Shown here: positions 9,036 to 16,863 of the stretch, piece after piece
Layout of the letters: each line of letters opens with the position of its first letter
Position numbering within the stretch: the stretch's first letter is position 1
DNA from: Falsiroseomonas oleicola
GTDB taxonomy: Bacteria; Pseudomonadota; Alphaproteobacteria; Acetobacterales; Acetobacteraceae
Reading direction: 5' to 3'
Length of the DNA: 64,000 nt
NCBI RefSeq assembly: GCF_019029495.1
Contig: NZ_JAERQM010000002.1
Coordinates: 496,001-560,000, forward strand
Made by a program: the position numbers and the translations under genes
Notes under the pieces: model-generated
What the model was told of the DNA's origin: nothing
The model's database searches: none
What the model saw: only the letters and a program-made list of their open reading frames with translations

Positions 9036-10373
9036 ATGCTGAAGCCTCGTTTCAAACGCCCCCCGGCCGATCCGGCGCATCCCGTGGCCTGGCCCCTGGA
9101 GGGTGGTGGCGGGTCTGTGCCGGTCGGGCGGCGGGCGTGGGAGGAGGCGGGGGCGGGTGCGGCGGCGCGGGTGTTGGAGCGGCCGCAGGTGCAGGTGGTG
9201 CTGGAGGGGCGGGCGCCGGGGGATGTGGCGGCGTTCGTGGCGGGGATGGTGCTGCGGGCCTGGCGGTTTGTCGCGCATCGGACGCGGGGGACGCCGGGGC
9301 TGGAGCGGGTGACGGTGCTGGTCGATGACCCGGCGGCGTGCCGGGAGGCTTGGGAGGGGGTTGAGGCGGGGGTTCGGGGCTGTGTGTTCGCCCGGGATCT
9401 GGTTGCGGAGCCGGCCAATCATCTGACGACGCGCAGCTTCGCGAAGCGGCTGGAGGGTCTGGCCGAGTTCGGGATCGAGGTGGAGGTCTGGGGTCGCAAG
9501 CGGCTGACGCGGGCGGGGTTCGGGGCTTTGCTGGCGGTCGGGGGTGGCAGTGCCAGCCCGCCGCGGCTGGTGGTGCTGCGCTGGCGGGGTGGGTTCGAGG
9601 CGCCGCCGGTGGTCTTCGTGGGCAAGGGGCTGGTCTTCGACACGGGCGGCATTTCGATCAAGCCGGCCAAGGGTATGGAGTCCATGCGCGCCGACATGGC
9701 GGGGGCGGCGGCCTGCGCGGGGGCGCTGCTGGCCTTGGCCTTGCGGCGCTCTCCGGCGCCGGCGATGGCGGTGCTGGCGATCGCGGAGAATGCGACGGGC
9801 GCTGAGTCTTATCGCCCCGGCGATGTGCTGCGCACCGCCTCGGGCCGGACGGTGGAGGTGGTGGACACGGATGCGGAGGGGCGGCTGGTGCTGGCCGATG
9901 CGCTGCACCATGCGGTGACGGCGTTGCGGCCGCGGGTGGTGGTGGATGCGGCGACGCTGACCGGGGCGGTGGTCACGGCGCTGGGGCACCATCGCGCCGG
10001 CCTGTTCGGCAATGACGCGGCGCTGCTGGCAGCCCTGGCGGCGGCGGGGGAGGAGGCGGGGGAGCATCTCTGGCCCATGCCGATCGGTGCGCGGCATCGG
10101 GAGGATTTGCGCTCCGACATCGCCGATATCCGCCAATGCATGCCGGCGGGGCTGCGCTTCCAGCCCGATGCCAGCCATGCGGCGGCCTTCCTGGAGACCT
10201 TCGTGGGGGAGGCCACGCCCTGGGCGCATCTGGACATTGCGGGCGTGGATACGCGGGACAAGGAGGATGCGCTGGGTCCCGCCGGCCCCACGGGCTTCGG
10301 CGTCAGGCTGCTGGATCGGCTGGTCGCGGCGCAGTATGAGGAGCCTCCGGAACCAGTTGGTGGCCGCCCCTGA
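9036..10373 (+). CDS. Second M17-family leucyl aminopeptidase (pepA paralogue)
   Basis: Paralogue of the upstream gene, 445 residues, with a shortened and divergent N-terminal domain. Catalytic motifs are complete: GKGLVFDTGGISIKP, ADMAGAA, VDTDAEGRLVLAD and DAATLTGAVVTALG, so it should be active. The ATG at 9036 lies at the outer edge of the palindromic repeat, and no strong Shine-Dalgarno is visible. Codon use is dominated by G-ending codons (GTG, GCG, GGG), in contrast to the C-ending codons of the first copy. It overlaps holC by a TGATG junction, so the two are co-translated. Confidence 0.92.
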   Translation: MLKPRFKRPPADPAHPVAWPLEGGGGSVPVGRRAWEEAGAGAAARVLERPQVQVVLEGRAPGDVAAFVAGMVLRAWRFVAHRTRGTPGLERVTVLVDDPAACREAWEGVEAGVRGCVFARDLVAEPANHLTTRSFAKRLEGLAEFGIEVEVWGRKRLTRAGFGALLAVGGGSASPPRLVVLRWRGGFEAPPVVFVGKGLVFDTGGISIKPAKGMESMRADMAGAAACAGALLALALRRSPAPAMAVLAIAENATGAESYRPGDVLRTASGRTVEVVDTDAEGRLVLADALHHAVTALRPRVVVDAATLTGAVVTALGHHRAGLFGNDAALLAALAAAGEEAGEHLWPMPIGARHREDLRSDIADIRQCMPAGLRFQPDASHAAAFLETFVGEATPWAHLDIAGVDTRDKEDALGPAGPTGFGVRLLDRLVAAQYEEPPEPVGGRP

Positions 10374-10831
10374 TGGCCGATTACGGATTCTACCACCTGA
10401 CCCGCAGCCCGCTGGAACAGGTCCTGCCCAAGCTGCTGGGCCGGGTGCTGGCGGGCGGTGGCCGGGCGATGGTTCGCATGGCCGAGCCGGCGCGGCTGGA
10501 GGCGCTGGACGCCGCGCTCTGGACCTCCCAGGACCCGGACTGGCTGCCGCATGGCACGCCGCGACTGGGCCATGCGACCTTGCAGCCGATCTGGCTGACC
10601 ACCGAGGATGCGGGGCCGGAGGGTGCGCCCAATGGCGCGAAATTCCTGTTCCTGCTGGAGGGGACGGAGAGCGCCCGGCTGGAGGCCTTCGACCGCGTGC
10701 TGGACCTGTTCGATGGCGGCGATGACCAGGCGGTGGCCGCGGCGCGCGCCCGCTGGCGGGCGGCCAAGGCGGCCGGCCATGCCCTGACCTATTGGCAGCA
10801 GGGCGCGCGGGGCTGGGAAAAGAAGGCCTGA
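10373..10831 (+). CDS. holC: DNA polymerase III subunit chi
   Basis: Clamp-loader accessory protein of 152 residues that links the DnaX complex to SSB. It shows the chi-family N-terminus FYHLTRSPLEQVLPKLLGR, the Asp/Trp region LDAALWTSQDPDWLPHG, and the C-terminal block LDLFDGGDDQAVAAARARW. The start overlaps the upstream aminopeptidase stop (TGATG). A pepA-holC pairing is common in Proteobacteria, which supports the call. Confidence 0.93.
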   Translation: MADYGFYHLTRSPLEQVLPKLLGRVLAGGGRAMVRMAEPARLEALDAALWTSQDPDWLPHGTPRLGHATLQPIWLTTEDAGPEGAPNGAKFLFLLEGTESARLEAFDRVLDLFDGGDDQAVAAARARWRAAKAAGHALTYWQQGARGWEKKA

Positions 10832-10851
10832 ACGGGTCCGACGCTTCAGGC

Positions 10852-10881
10852 TTGCATTTTAAAGACCGAAACAGATAATAT
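10852..10881 (+). promoter_or_regulatory. Candidate sigma-70-type promoter for the amidase gene
   Basis: An AT-rich patch in otherwise GC-rich sequence holds TTGCAT at 10852-10857 and GATAAT (10874-10879) or TAATAT (10876-10881), with 16- or 18-base spacing. It lies 88 bases before the amidase ATG and just after the holC stop. This is a sequence inference only. Confidence 0.45.
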
Positions 10882-10968
10882 TCCTAGACCACGGCGAAGC
10901 CCTGCCCGTGGGCCTGCCGTCACCCGTTGCCCCTGGCAGCGGCCGACGCCTCCCTTGGGAAAGCCATC

Positions 10969-12885
10969 ATGCAGATCGAGAACCACCGTCTGAAGGGCGT
11001 GCACTTCGACGCGTCACCGCATGTCGGGCGCGCCATCACGCCCCGCTTCCTGGTCATGCACTATACGGCTGGCGGATCGGCGCGGAATTCCGTGCGCGCC
11101 ATCCAGGATCGCGGGTTGTCGGCGCATTTCTTCATCGATCGCGATGGCACGGTGATCCAGACCGTGCCCTGCGACCGCCTCGCGCATCATGCCGGCCCGT
11201 CCCACTGGCGCGGGCATGACGGGCTGAACGGCTGCTCCATCGGCATCGAGATCGCCAATCTCGGCTGGCTCGACCGGAAGGAGGGTTCAGGCTGGACCCG
11301 CGCCGGCCTCGGCCGCGTGCTGCCGGAGGCGGAGGTGGTGGTCGCCGCGCATAAGAACGGTGGCCGGATCATGGGGTGGGAGGCCTATCCGGAAGCGCAG
11401 CTCAAGGCGGTGGAGGCGCTGACGCGCGCCATCCTCACCGCCTATCCGACCATCCAGGAGGTGGTCGGCCATGACGACATCTCCCCCGGCCGCAAGCAGG
11501 ACCCCGGCCCGGCCTTTCCGATGGCGCGCTTCCAGAACCTGGATGCCGCGCTGGCGGCGAACGACCTCGGCGCCTTCGAGGTCGCGTCGCGGGACAATCT
11601 GAACCTGCGCGGCGGCCCCGGCACGGGCTTTTCCGTCATCGGCAAGCTGCCACCCGGCGCGCGGCTGCGGGCGCTGCGGGAGGAGGGGGATTGGCGCCTG
11701 GTGGACCTCCATGGCGACGCCGTGCCGGACGGTTTCGTCCACGGCGCCTTCCCCCGTCGGGTGGAGAGGCCCCCCTCAATCCTCCAGCTTCACCCCGGTC
11801 AGCTGCACCATCTCCGCCCAGCGCGACACTTCCCGGCGCTGGAATTCGGCGAAGGCGGCCGGGCGCAGCGGGTCCAGCGTGAAGCCGGCGGCGCGCAGGC
11901 GCTGCTGCACCTCCGGCACTTCCAGCGCCCCGAGGAAGGCCGCCGCCAGGCGTTCGGCCACCGGCGCCGGCACGCCGGCCGGGCCGAACAGGCCGAACCA
12001 GGCATCCACCGCCATGAAGGGCACGCCCGCCTCGGCGGAGGTCGGCACATCCGGGAAATCCGCCAGCCGCGCCGGCGCCCCCACCTGAAGCGCCCGCAGC
12101 CGCCCGTCGCGGATCAGCCCGGCCACGGTCGGGAAGGTGGAGGTGTAGAAATCCACCACCCCCGCCACCGTATCGGTCGCCGCCGGCGCCGCGCCGCGAT
12201 AGGGCACATGCGTCGCATTCATGTTCGACCGGCGGACGAAGGTCTCCGAGATCACATGGCTGGCCGAGCCGGCCTGGGAGGAGGCATAGGTCACCCGCCC
12301 GCCATCGCGCCCCATCGCCGCCAGTTCCGCCATGCTCCGCGCCCGCGAATTGGCCGGCACCACCGTGGCGTGATGCACCGTCCCCAGCTTGGCGATCGGC
12401 GTGAAGCCCTCCACCACATGGAAGGGCAGGCGCGCCATCATCGACTGGTTGGAGGCATGGGTCTGGTTGTGGCCGACCATGATGGTCAGCCCGTCCGGCG
12501 CGGCGCGGGTCGCGGCCTCCGCCCCGATCACCCCGCCGGCGCCGGCGCGGTTGTCCACCACCACCGGCTGGCCGAGGGTCGCGGCGGCGCGTTCGCCGGT
12601 CAGCCGCGCCAGGATGTCGGTGGGGCCGCCGGGCGGGGCGGGAACGATCAGGCGGATGGTGCCGCCACCTTGGGCCAGTGCCGGCGCGGCAAGGCCGAGG
12701 AAGGGCAGGGCGGCGAGGCTGCGGCGGCGGATCATGGTCGTTCTCCCGGGCTTTCCTGCCGTGTCGCAATCGCGCCGGGGGGCGTCAAGGCCCATCACCT
12801 CCCCGGCACCTCCCCGGTTTTGATTGCGCGGCGCGGGCCTGCCGGTTCAGGCTGCCTTAACGCCGGTTTTCCAACGAGAGGGTGA
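10969..12885 (+). CDS. N-acetylmuramoyl-L-alanine amidase (AmpD-like) with SH3 domain; reading frame lacks its own stop
   Basis: Zinc amidase cleaving muramoyl-L-alanine bonds. The Amidase_2 domain (about residues 20-190) shows FLVMHYTAGG, GCSIGIEIANLG and VGHDDISPGRKQDPG, i.e. the His/His zinc ligands. An SH3b domain follows (about 200-265), with RDNLNLRGGPGTGFSVIG and ending FVHGAF near 11752. A normal protein would stop around 11765, but none of the three forward frames stops there. The amidase frame stays open to 12885, 370 residues that are purely antisense to the convergent Bug receptor gene. The functional part is probably 10969 to about 11770. Either the stop was lost or a longer fused tail is made. 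Confidence 0.7.
   Translation: MQIENHRLKGVHFDASPHVGRAITPRFLVMHYTAGGSARNSVRAIQDRGLSAHFFIDRDGTVIQTVPCDRLAHHAGPSHWRGHDGLNGCSIGIEIANLGWLDRKEGSGWTRAGLGRVLPEAEVVVAAHKNGGRIMGWEAYPEAQLKAVEALTRAILTAYPTIQEVVGHDDISPGRKQDPGPAFPMARFQNLDAALAANDLGAFEVASRDNLNLRGGPGTGFSVIGKLPPGARLRALREEGDWRLVDLHGDAVPDGFVHGAFPRRVERPPSILQLHPGQLHHLRPARHFPALEFGEGGRAQRVQREAGGAQALLHLRHFQRPEEGRRQAFGHRRRHAGRAEQAEPGIHRHEGHARLGGGRHIREIRQPRRRPHLKRPQPPVADQPGHGREGGGVEIHHPRHRIGRRRRRAAIGHMRRIHVRPADEGLRDHMAGRAGLGGGIGHPPAIAPHRRQFRHAPRPRIGRHHRGVMHRPQLGDRREALHHMEGQARHHRLVGGMGLVVADHDGQPVRRGAGRGLRPDHPAGAGAVVHHHRLAEGRGGAFAGQPRQDVGGAAGRGGNDQADGAATLGQCRRGKAEEGQGGEAAAADHGRSPGLSCRVAIAPGGVKAHHLPGTSPVLIARRGPAGSGCLNAGFPTRG
11776..12735 (-). CDS. Bug-family (TctC) tripartite tricarboxylate transporter receptor
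   Basis: Periplasmic receptor of 319 residues. The ATG at 12735 has GGGAGAA upstream and starts a signal peptide (MIRRRSLAALPFLGLAA, cleavage near ALAQ). Family motifs are IRLIVPAPPGGPTDI, VVDNRAGAGGVIG, AAPDGLTIMVG and HVPYRGAAPAATDTVAG. It is monocistronic and convergent with the amidase gene, whose frame runs antisense through it. Coding character and full length favour this strand over the antisense tail. The ligand is unknown, and no TctAB genes are near. Confidence 0.92.
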   Translation of the reverse strand: MIRRRSLAALPFLGLAAPALAQGGGTIRLIVPAPPGGPTDILARLTGERAAATLGQPVVVDNRAGAGGVIGAEAATRAAPDGLTIMVGHNQTHASNQSMMARLPFHVVEGFTPIAKLGTVHHATVVPANSRARSMAELAAMGRDGGRVTYASSQAGSASHVISETFVRRSNMNATHVPYRGAAPAATDTVAGVVDFYTSTFPTVAGLIRDGRLRALQVGAPARLADFPDVPTSAEAGVPFMAVDAWFGLFGPAGVPAPVAERLAAAFLGALEVPEVQQRLRAAGFTLDPLRPAAFAEFQRREVSRWAEMVQLTGVKLED

Positions 12886-12889
12886 GGCC

Positions 12890-13090
12890 ATGCACGCCGA
12901 CACGCCCGTCATCCGCCCGCCCCTTGGCACGCGGGCCCCCGCCGAGCCCTGCACGCAACGGGCGCTCTGGCCCACCTTCCTGCGCCGGACCCTGGCGGAG
13001 GAGGAGGTGGTGCGGTCCGTCAGGCCGCGTCCAACTGCTCCGACAACTTCAGCCACTCCTCCTCCAGCGCCGCGGTCTGACGGGCGATGA
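12890..13090 (+). CDS. Possible small protein, 66 aa
   Basis: Not recognised. The ATG at 12890 follows GAGAGGGTGAG, a plausible ribosome binding site. The first 43 or so residues lie in the spacer between two genes, and the rest run antisense to the last 23 codons of the ABC-F gene. The segment RALWPTFLRRTLAEEE looks helical and protein-like. The Pro/Thr-rich tail looks like antisense noise. It may be real, or a fragment. Confidence 0.3.
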   Translation: MHADTPVIRPPLGTRAPAEPCTQRALWPTFLRRTLAEEEVVRSVRPRPTAPTTSATPPPAPRSDGR

Positions 13091-14888
13091 CCACCTGGCG
13101 GGTATTGGCCCAGGTGATGTCCTCCGGCTTGCGCTTGGCATAGGTCGCGGGGTCGGAGAGGCGCCGCTCGATCAGCTTGCGCTCCAGCGCCAGTTTCTCG
13201 ATTTCCTTCTCGATCTCCCGCAGGCGGGTGCGCATCGGTGCGAGGGCGGCGCGGCTGCTGGCGGATTTGCGGCGCTCGGTGGCCTTGCCGCCGGCCTCCG
13301 CCTCCCGGCCGCCGCCACCCCGGGCGCGCTCGGCCAGCAGGGTGCGGTATTCGTCCATGTCGCCGTCGAAATTGCGCACGGTGCCATCCGTCACCAGCCA
13401 CAGCCGGTCGGCCACCAGCTCCACCAGATGCGGGTCGTGGGTGATGATGAGCACGGCGCCGCCGTAATCGGCCAAGGCGCGCACCATCGCCTCCCGCGCA
13501 TCGATGTCGAGGTGGTTGGTCGGCTCGTCCAGGATCAGCAATTGCGGCGCGTCGCGGGTGCAGAGCGCCAGCAGAAGCCGCGCCTTCTCGCCGCCCGAGC
13601 AATTCGCGATCTTCGTCTCAGCGCGTTCCACCGTCAGGCCGAAACGGGCGAGCTGGCTGCGGCACTGGCTGATGGTGGCGCTGGGCAGCGCGGATTGCAT
13701 GTGCGACAGCGGCGTGCCGCTGGCGTCCAGATCCTCCGACTGATGCTGCGCGAAGAAGCCGACGCGCAGCCGCGGCGCTCGCTTCACCGTGCCGCGCGAC
13801 GGCCCCAGCCGCCCCGCCAGCAGCTTTGCCAATGTGGACTTGCCGTTGCCGTTCGCGCCCAGCAAGGCGATGCGGTCGTCCTGGTCGATGCGCAGGTCGA
13901 GGCCCTTCAGGATCGGCGGGCCGCCATAGCCGACATCGACCTGTTCCAGGGCGAGCACGGGGGGCGCCAGCTCCTCCGGCTCGGGGAAGTTGAAGGTGCT
14001 GGCGGCGTCCTCGACCACCGATTCGATCACCGGCAGCTTTTCCAGCGCCTTGATGCGGGACTGCGCCTGCTTGGCCTTGGTCGCCTTGGCGCGGAAGCGG
14101 TCCACGAAGGACTGCATATGCGCCCGCTGCGCCGCGATCTTGCCGCGCTGCGCCTCCACCTGCGCCGCGCGTTCCGTGCGGATGCGGACGAAGCGTTCGT
14201 AATTGCCGGGGTAGTAGAGGATCTTGCCGCGATCGAGATGCGCGATCCCATCCACCGCCCGGTCCAGCAGCCCGCGATCATGGCTGACGATGATGGCTGC
14301 GCCGGCGAAGCGGCTGAGCCATCCCTCCAGCCACAGCGTCGCCTCCAGGTCGAGGTGGTTGGTCGGCTCGTCCAGCAGCAGCAGATCCGGCTCCAGGAAC
14401 AGCGCGCGGGCCAGCGCCACGCGCATGCGCCAGCCGCCGGAGAAGGAATTCAGCGGCCGCGCCTGCGCCGCCGCGTCGAAGCCGAGGCCGGCCAGCACCG
14501 TCGCCGCGCGGGCCGGCGCCGCATCGGCCTGGATCGCCATCAGCCGTTCATGGATTTCCGCCACGCGATGCGCCTGGTCGTCGCGTTCCAGGGCGCCGAG
14601 CAGCTCCGCCCGTTCGGTATCCGCCTCCAGCACCGCCTCCAGCAGGCTGGACTCACCCCCCGGCGCCTCCTGCGCCACCACGCCCATGCGGGCGCGGGCG
14701 GCCAGGCGGATCTCGCCGCCATCCGGGATCAGCTCCTTGGTGATGGCCTTGAGCAAGGTGGACTTGCCGGCACCGTTGCGGCCGACAAGGCCGACCTTGT
14801 GGCCGGTGTCGAGCGTCAGCTCGGCCCCGTTGAGCAATTCCCGCCCGCCAAAGCGGATGGTGAGGTCGCGGATGATGAGAACGGTCAT
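13020..14888 (-). CDS. ABC-F family ATPase (YheS/Uup type)
   Basis: Soluble duplicated ABC ATPase of 622 residues with no membrane domain, of the class that binds ribosomes and relieves stalling. ABC1 has GRNGAGKSTLL, FSGGWRMRVALARAL and LLLLDEPTNHLDLE. ABC2 has GANGNGKSTLA, CSGGEKARLLLAL and LILDEPTNHLDID. Between them is the charged linker with KATKAKQAQSRIKALEK, and the C-terminus is a lysine/glutamate coiled coil (about 545-620) as in YheS/Uup. The downstream end overlaps a doubtful small ORF on the other strand. Assignment among YheS, Uup and other ABC-F subtypes is uncertain. Confidence 0.92.
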   Translation of the reverse strand: MTVLIIRDLTIRFGGRELLNGAELTLDTGHKVGLVGRNGAGKSTLLKAITKELIPDGGEIRLAARARMGVVAQEAPGGESSLLEAVLEADTERAELLGALERDDQAHRVAEIHERLMAIQADAAPARAATVLAGLGFDAAAQARPLNSFSGGWRMRVALARALFLEPDLLLLDEPTNHLDLEATLWLEGWLSRFAGAAIIVSHDRGLLDRAVDGIAHLDRGKILYYPGNYERFVRIRTERAAQVEAQRGKIAAQRAHMQSFVDRFRAKATKAKQAQSRIKALEKLPVIESVVEDAASTFNFPEPEELAPPVLALEQVDVGYGGPPILKGLDLRIDQDDRIALLGANGNGKSTLAKLLAGRLGPSRGTVKRAPRLRVGFFAQHQSEDLDASGTPLSHMQSALPSATISQCRSQLARFGLTVERAETKIANCSGGEKARLLLALCTRDAPQLLILDEPTNHLDIDAREAMVRALADYGGAVLIITHDPHLVELVADRLWLVTDGTVRNFDGDMDEYRTLLAERARGGGGREAEAGGKATERRKSASSRAALAPMRTRLREIEKEIEKLALERKLIERRLSDPATYAKRKPEDITWANTRQVVIARQTAALEEEWLKLSEQLDAA

Positions 14889-14966
14889 GGGACGGCTTCA
14901 TAGCCGGCCTTCCCCGCAAGGCGTAGGGGCTTCAAGCTGCCGCCTCCTCCAGACAGGCCCTGACCC

Positions 14967-15452
14967 ATGACCGACGAGACCTTCATGCGCCGCGCCATCG
15001 CGCTTTCAGCCCAGGCCGCCGCCACCCCCGGCGCGCAGCCCTTCGGCGCCGTGGTGGTGAAGGACGGGCAGGTGGTGGGGGAGGGGTTCAACCAGGCGAT
15101 CGGCAAGCTCGACCCGACCTCGCATGGGGAGACGGAGGCGATGCGCGATGCCTGCAACCGGCTCGGCACGCTGGACCTCAGCGGCTGCACCGTCTTCACC
15201 AGCTGCGAGCCCTGCGCGCTCTGTGTCGCCGCGATGCAGATCGCCAAGGTGGAGGCGGTGGTTTTTGCGGCTGCCATGGCCGATAGCGCCCGCGTGCTGG
15301 CCGCCCTTGGACCGGACCGCCGCGTCCGGGTGGACAGCGTGGCGCTGCGCCTGGAGACCTCCGCCCCCATCGGCACGCATCGGATGAAGGCGCGGCGGGC
15401 GCTGGTGGCGGAGGCGGTGGGGGTGCTGGAGGCCTGGGCCAGGCAGGCTTAA
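14967..15452 (+). CDS. Nucleoside/guanine deaminase family protein (CMP/dCMP deaminase fold)
   Basis: Zinc-dependent deaminase of 161 residues. The catalytic signature is H53-G-E55 within TSHGETEAM and the zinc cysteines C83/C86 in CEPCALC. The short GAQPFGAVVVKDGQVVGEG N-terminal strand resembles guanine deaminases and other nucleoside deaminases more than the TadA tRNA editor, which normally has an HAE motif and other C-terminal residues. The substrate could be guanine, cytosine or a modified base. It is divergent from the ABC-F gene, with 78 bases between the starts. Confidence 0.85.
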   Translation: MTDETFMRRAIALSAQAAATPGAQPFGAVVVKDGQVVGEGFNQAIGKLDPTSHGETEAMRDACNRLGTLDLSGCTVFTSCEPCALCVAAMQIAKVEAVVFAAAMADSARVLAALGPDRRVRVDSVALRLETSAPIGTHRMKARRALVAEAVGVLEAWARQA

Positions 15453-15464
15453 CCGCCCCGACCC

Positions 15465-15493
15465 TTGCGCACGCGTGAAACCCCGCCTATCCG
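15465..15493 (+). promoter_or_regulatory. Candidate promoter of ndk
   Basis: TTGCGC at 15465-15470, a 17-base spacer and TATCCG at 15488-15493, placing a start site about 20 bases before the ndk ATG at 15521. The motifs match alphaproteobacterial housekeeping promoters reasonably well. Inferred from sequence only. Confidence 0.45.
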
Positions 15494-15520
15494 GCGCGCC
15501 ACCAACCAAGGATCACCATT

Positions 15521-15943
15521 ATGGCCATCGAGCGCACCTTCAGCATCCTCAAGCCCGACGCCACCCGGCGCAACCTGACCGGCAAGATCAATGCCGTGTT
15601 CGAGGAAGCCGGCCTGCGCATCGTCGCCCAGAAGCGCATCCACATGACGCGCGCCCAGGCCGAGGCCTTCTACGGCGTGCACAAGGAGCGTGGCTTCTTC
15701 AACGATCTGGTGAGCTTCATGATCTCCGGCCCCGTGGTCGTGCAGGTCCTGGAAGGCGAGAACGCGGTTGCCAAGCACCGCGACGTGATGGGCGCCACCA
15801 ACCCGGCGAACGCCGCCGAGGGCACCGTGCGCAAGCTGTTCGCCGAGAGCATCGAGGCGAATTCCGTCCATGGCTCCGACAGCCTGGAGAACGCCGCGAT
15901 CGAGATCGCCTACTTCTTCGCCGGCACCGAAATCGTCGGCTGA
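15521..15943 (+). CDS. ndk: Nucleoside diphosphate kinase
   Basis: Transfers the terminal phosphate of NTPs to NDPs through a phosphohistidine, balancing nucleotide pools in the cytoplasm. The 140 residues are full length. The N-terminus is [18 protein letters not shown] and the active-site block is NSVHGSDS with His117. It is monocistronic, with its own promoter candidate and a strong hairpin 14 bases after the stop. Confidence 0.98.
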   Translation: MAIERTFSILKPDATRRNLTGKINAVFEEAGLRIVAQKRIHMTRAQAEAFYGVHKERGFFNDLVSFMISGPVVVQVLEGENAVAKHRDVMGATNPANAAEGTVRKLFAESIEANSVHGSDSLENAAIEIAYFFAGTEIVG

Positions 15944-15956
15944 TTTTTCGCCAAGG

Positions 15957-15983
15957 CCCTCTCCCCCGCTTTGGGGGAGAGGG
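15957..15983. terminator. Hairpin terminator between ndk and the convergent cox-IV gene
   Basis: Perfect 11-bp stem (CCCTCTCCCCC with GGGGGAGAGGG) and a 5-base loop. It sits between two converging genes, so it could serve both. No clear U-tract follows on either strand. Confidence 0.6.
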
Positions 15984-16007
15984 TTGGGTGAGGGGGTCAG
16001 GCCCCTC

Positions 16008-16166
16008 TCAGACCAGGAAAATCCACATCAGCACCAGGATGGCGACGGTGATGCCGATGCCCCAGACGGTGGCGCGCAGGAAGCCCGAATAGAGGCCCTC
16101 GCGCTCGGCCATGATGTCCTCGGCCTTGACTTCGATCATCTCGTAGGTCGGCGCCTGTTCGGCCAT
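16008..16166 (-). CDS. aa3-type cytochrome c oxidase subunit IV-like small membrane protein
   Basis: Short gene of 52 residues. The soluble N-terminus (MAEQAPTYEMIEVKAEDIM) is followed by GLYSGFL and a single membrane span ending MWIFLV. This is the layout of the small bacterial aa3 oxidase subunit IV family found in Alphaproteobacteria. It is probably an accessory polypeptide of the terminal oxidase. It lies 17 bases after the purN stop on the same strand, so it is likely read through from the purMN transcript. Confidence 0.75.
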   Translation of the reverse strand: MAEQAPTYEMIEVKAEDIMAEREGLYSGFLRATVWGIGITVAILVLMWIFLV

Positions 16167-16183
16167 GGGGGTCCTCGTGCGGG

Positions 16184-16861
16184 TCAGCTTGTGGCGGCGG
16201 TTGTAGGAAGCGGCGCGAAGGCGGGCAAGGGGTTGGCGAGGGCGCCGGAGGCGGCCGGGGCCGCGACCCGCACCACATCGCCCTCCACCCGCACCAGCCC
16301 GGCGGCCAGCCAGGCTATCGCGGCCGGGTAAATGCGATGTTCCTGTTCCAGCACCCGCGCCGCCAGCGACGCCTCGTCATCCTCCGGCAGCACCGGTACC
16401 GCGGCCTGGGCCAGGATCGGCCCCTCATCCACGCCGAAGCGCACCAGATGCACGCTGCAGCCATGCAGCTTCACGCCGGCCTCCAGCGCCCGGTTGTGGG
16501 TATCCAGCCCCTTGAACAGCGGCAGCAGCGAGGGGTGGATATTCACCAGCCGGTCGCGCCAGCGCGCCACGAACCCCTCCGTCAGCACCCGCATGAAGCC
16601 GGCCAGCGCCACCAGCTCCACCCCGTGGCGGGCGAGTTCCGCCTCCATCGCCAGCTCGAACCCCGCGCGGTCGCCCTTGAAGGAGCGGCTTTCCACCACC
16701 GCGGTCGGCACGCCCGCCGCCTGTGCCACCGCCAGCCCGGCCGCATCCACCCGGTTCGACAGCACCAGCGCGATGGTCGCCGGATAGCCCGGCACCGCCG
16801 CCGCGCGCAGCACGGCGGCCATGTTGCTGCCGCGGCCGGAGATCAGGATGGCGACGCGCAT
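16184..16861 (-). CDS. purN: Phosphoribosylglycinamide formyltransferase
   Basis: Third step of purine synthesis: transfers formyl from 10-formyl-THF to GAR. The 225 residues carry the N-terminal ILISGRGSNMAAVL (phosphate loop), the catalytic NIHPSLLPLFKG (Asn-His), HGCSVHLVRFGVDEGPIL with the essential Asp, and EHRIYPAAI. It follows purM by two bases, forming the classical purMN operon. The C-terminal extension after about residue 200 is Ala/Pro-rich and probably flexible. Confidence 0.96.
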   Translation of the reverse strand: MRVAILISGRGSNMAAVLRAAAVPGYPATIALVLSNRVDAAGLAVAQAAGVPTAVVESRSFKGDRAGFELAMEAELARHGVELVALAGFMRVLTEGFVARWRDRLVNIHPSLLPLFKGLDTHNRALEAGVKLHGCSVHLVRFGVDEGPILAQAAVPVLPEDDEASLAARVLEQEHRIYPAAIAWLAAGLVRVEGDVVRVAAPAASGALANPLPAFAPLPTTAATS

Positions 16862-16863
16862 GG

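Noticed and set aside
12882-14903. 673-codon plus-strand open frame antisense to the ABC-F gene
   Set aside because: It has an Arg/His/Gln-rich composition with no domain. The opposite strand carries full ABC motifs.
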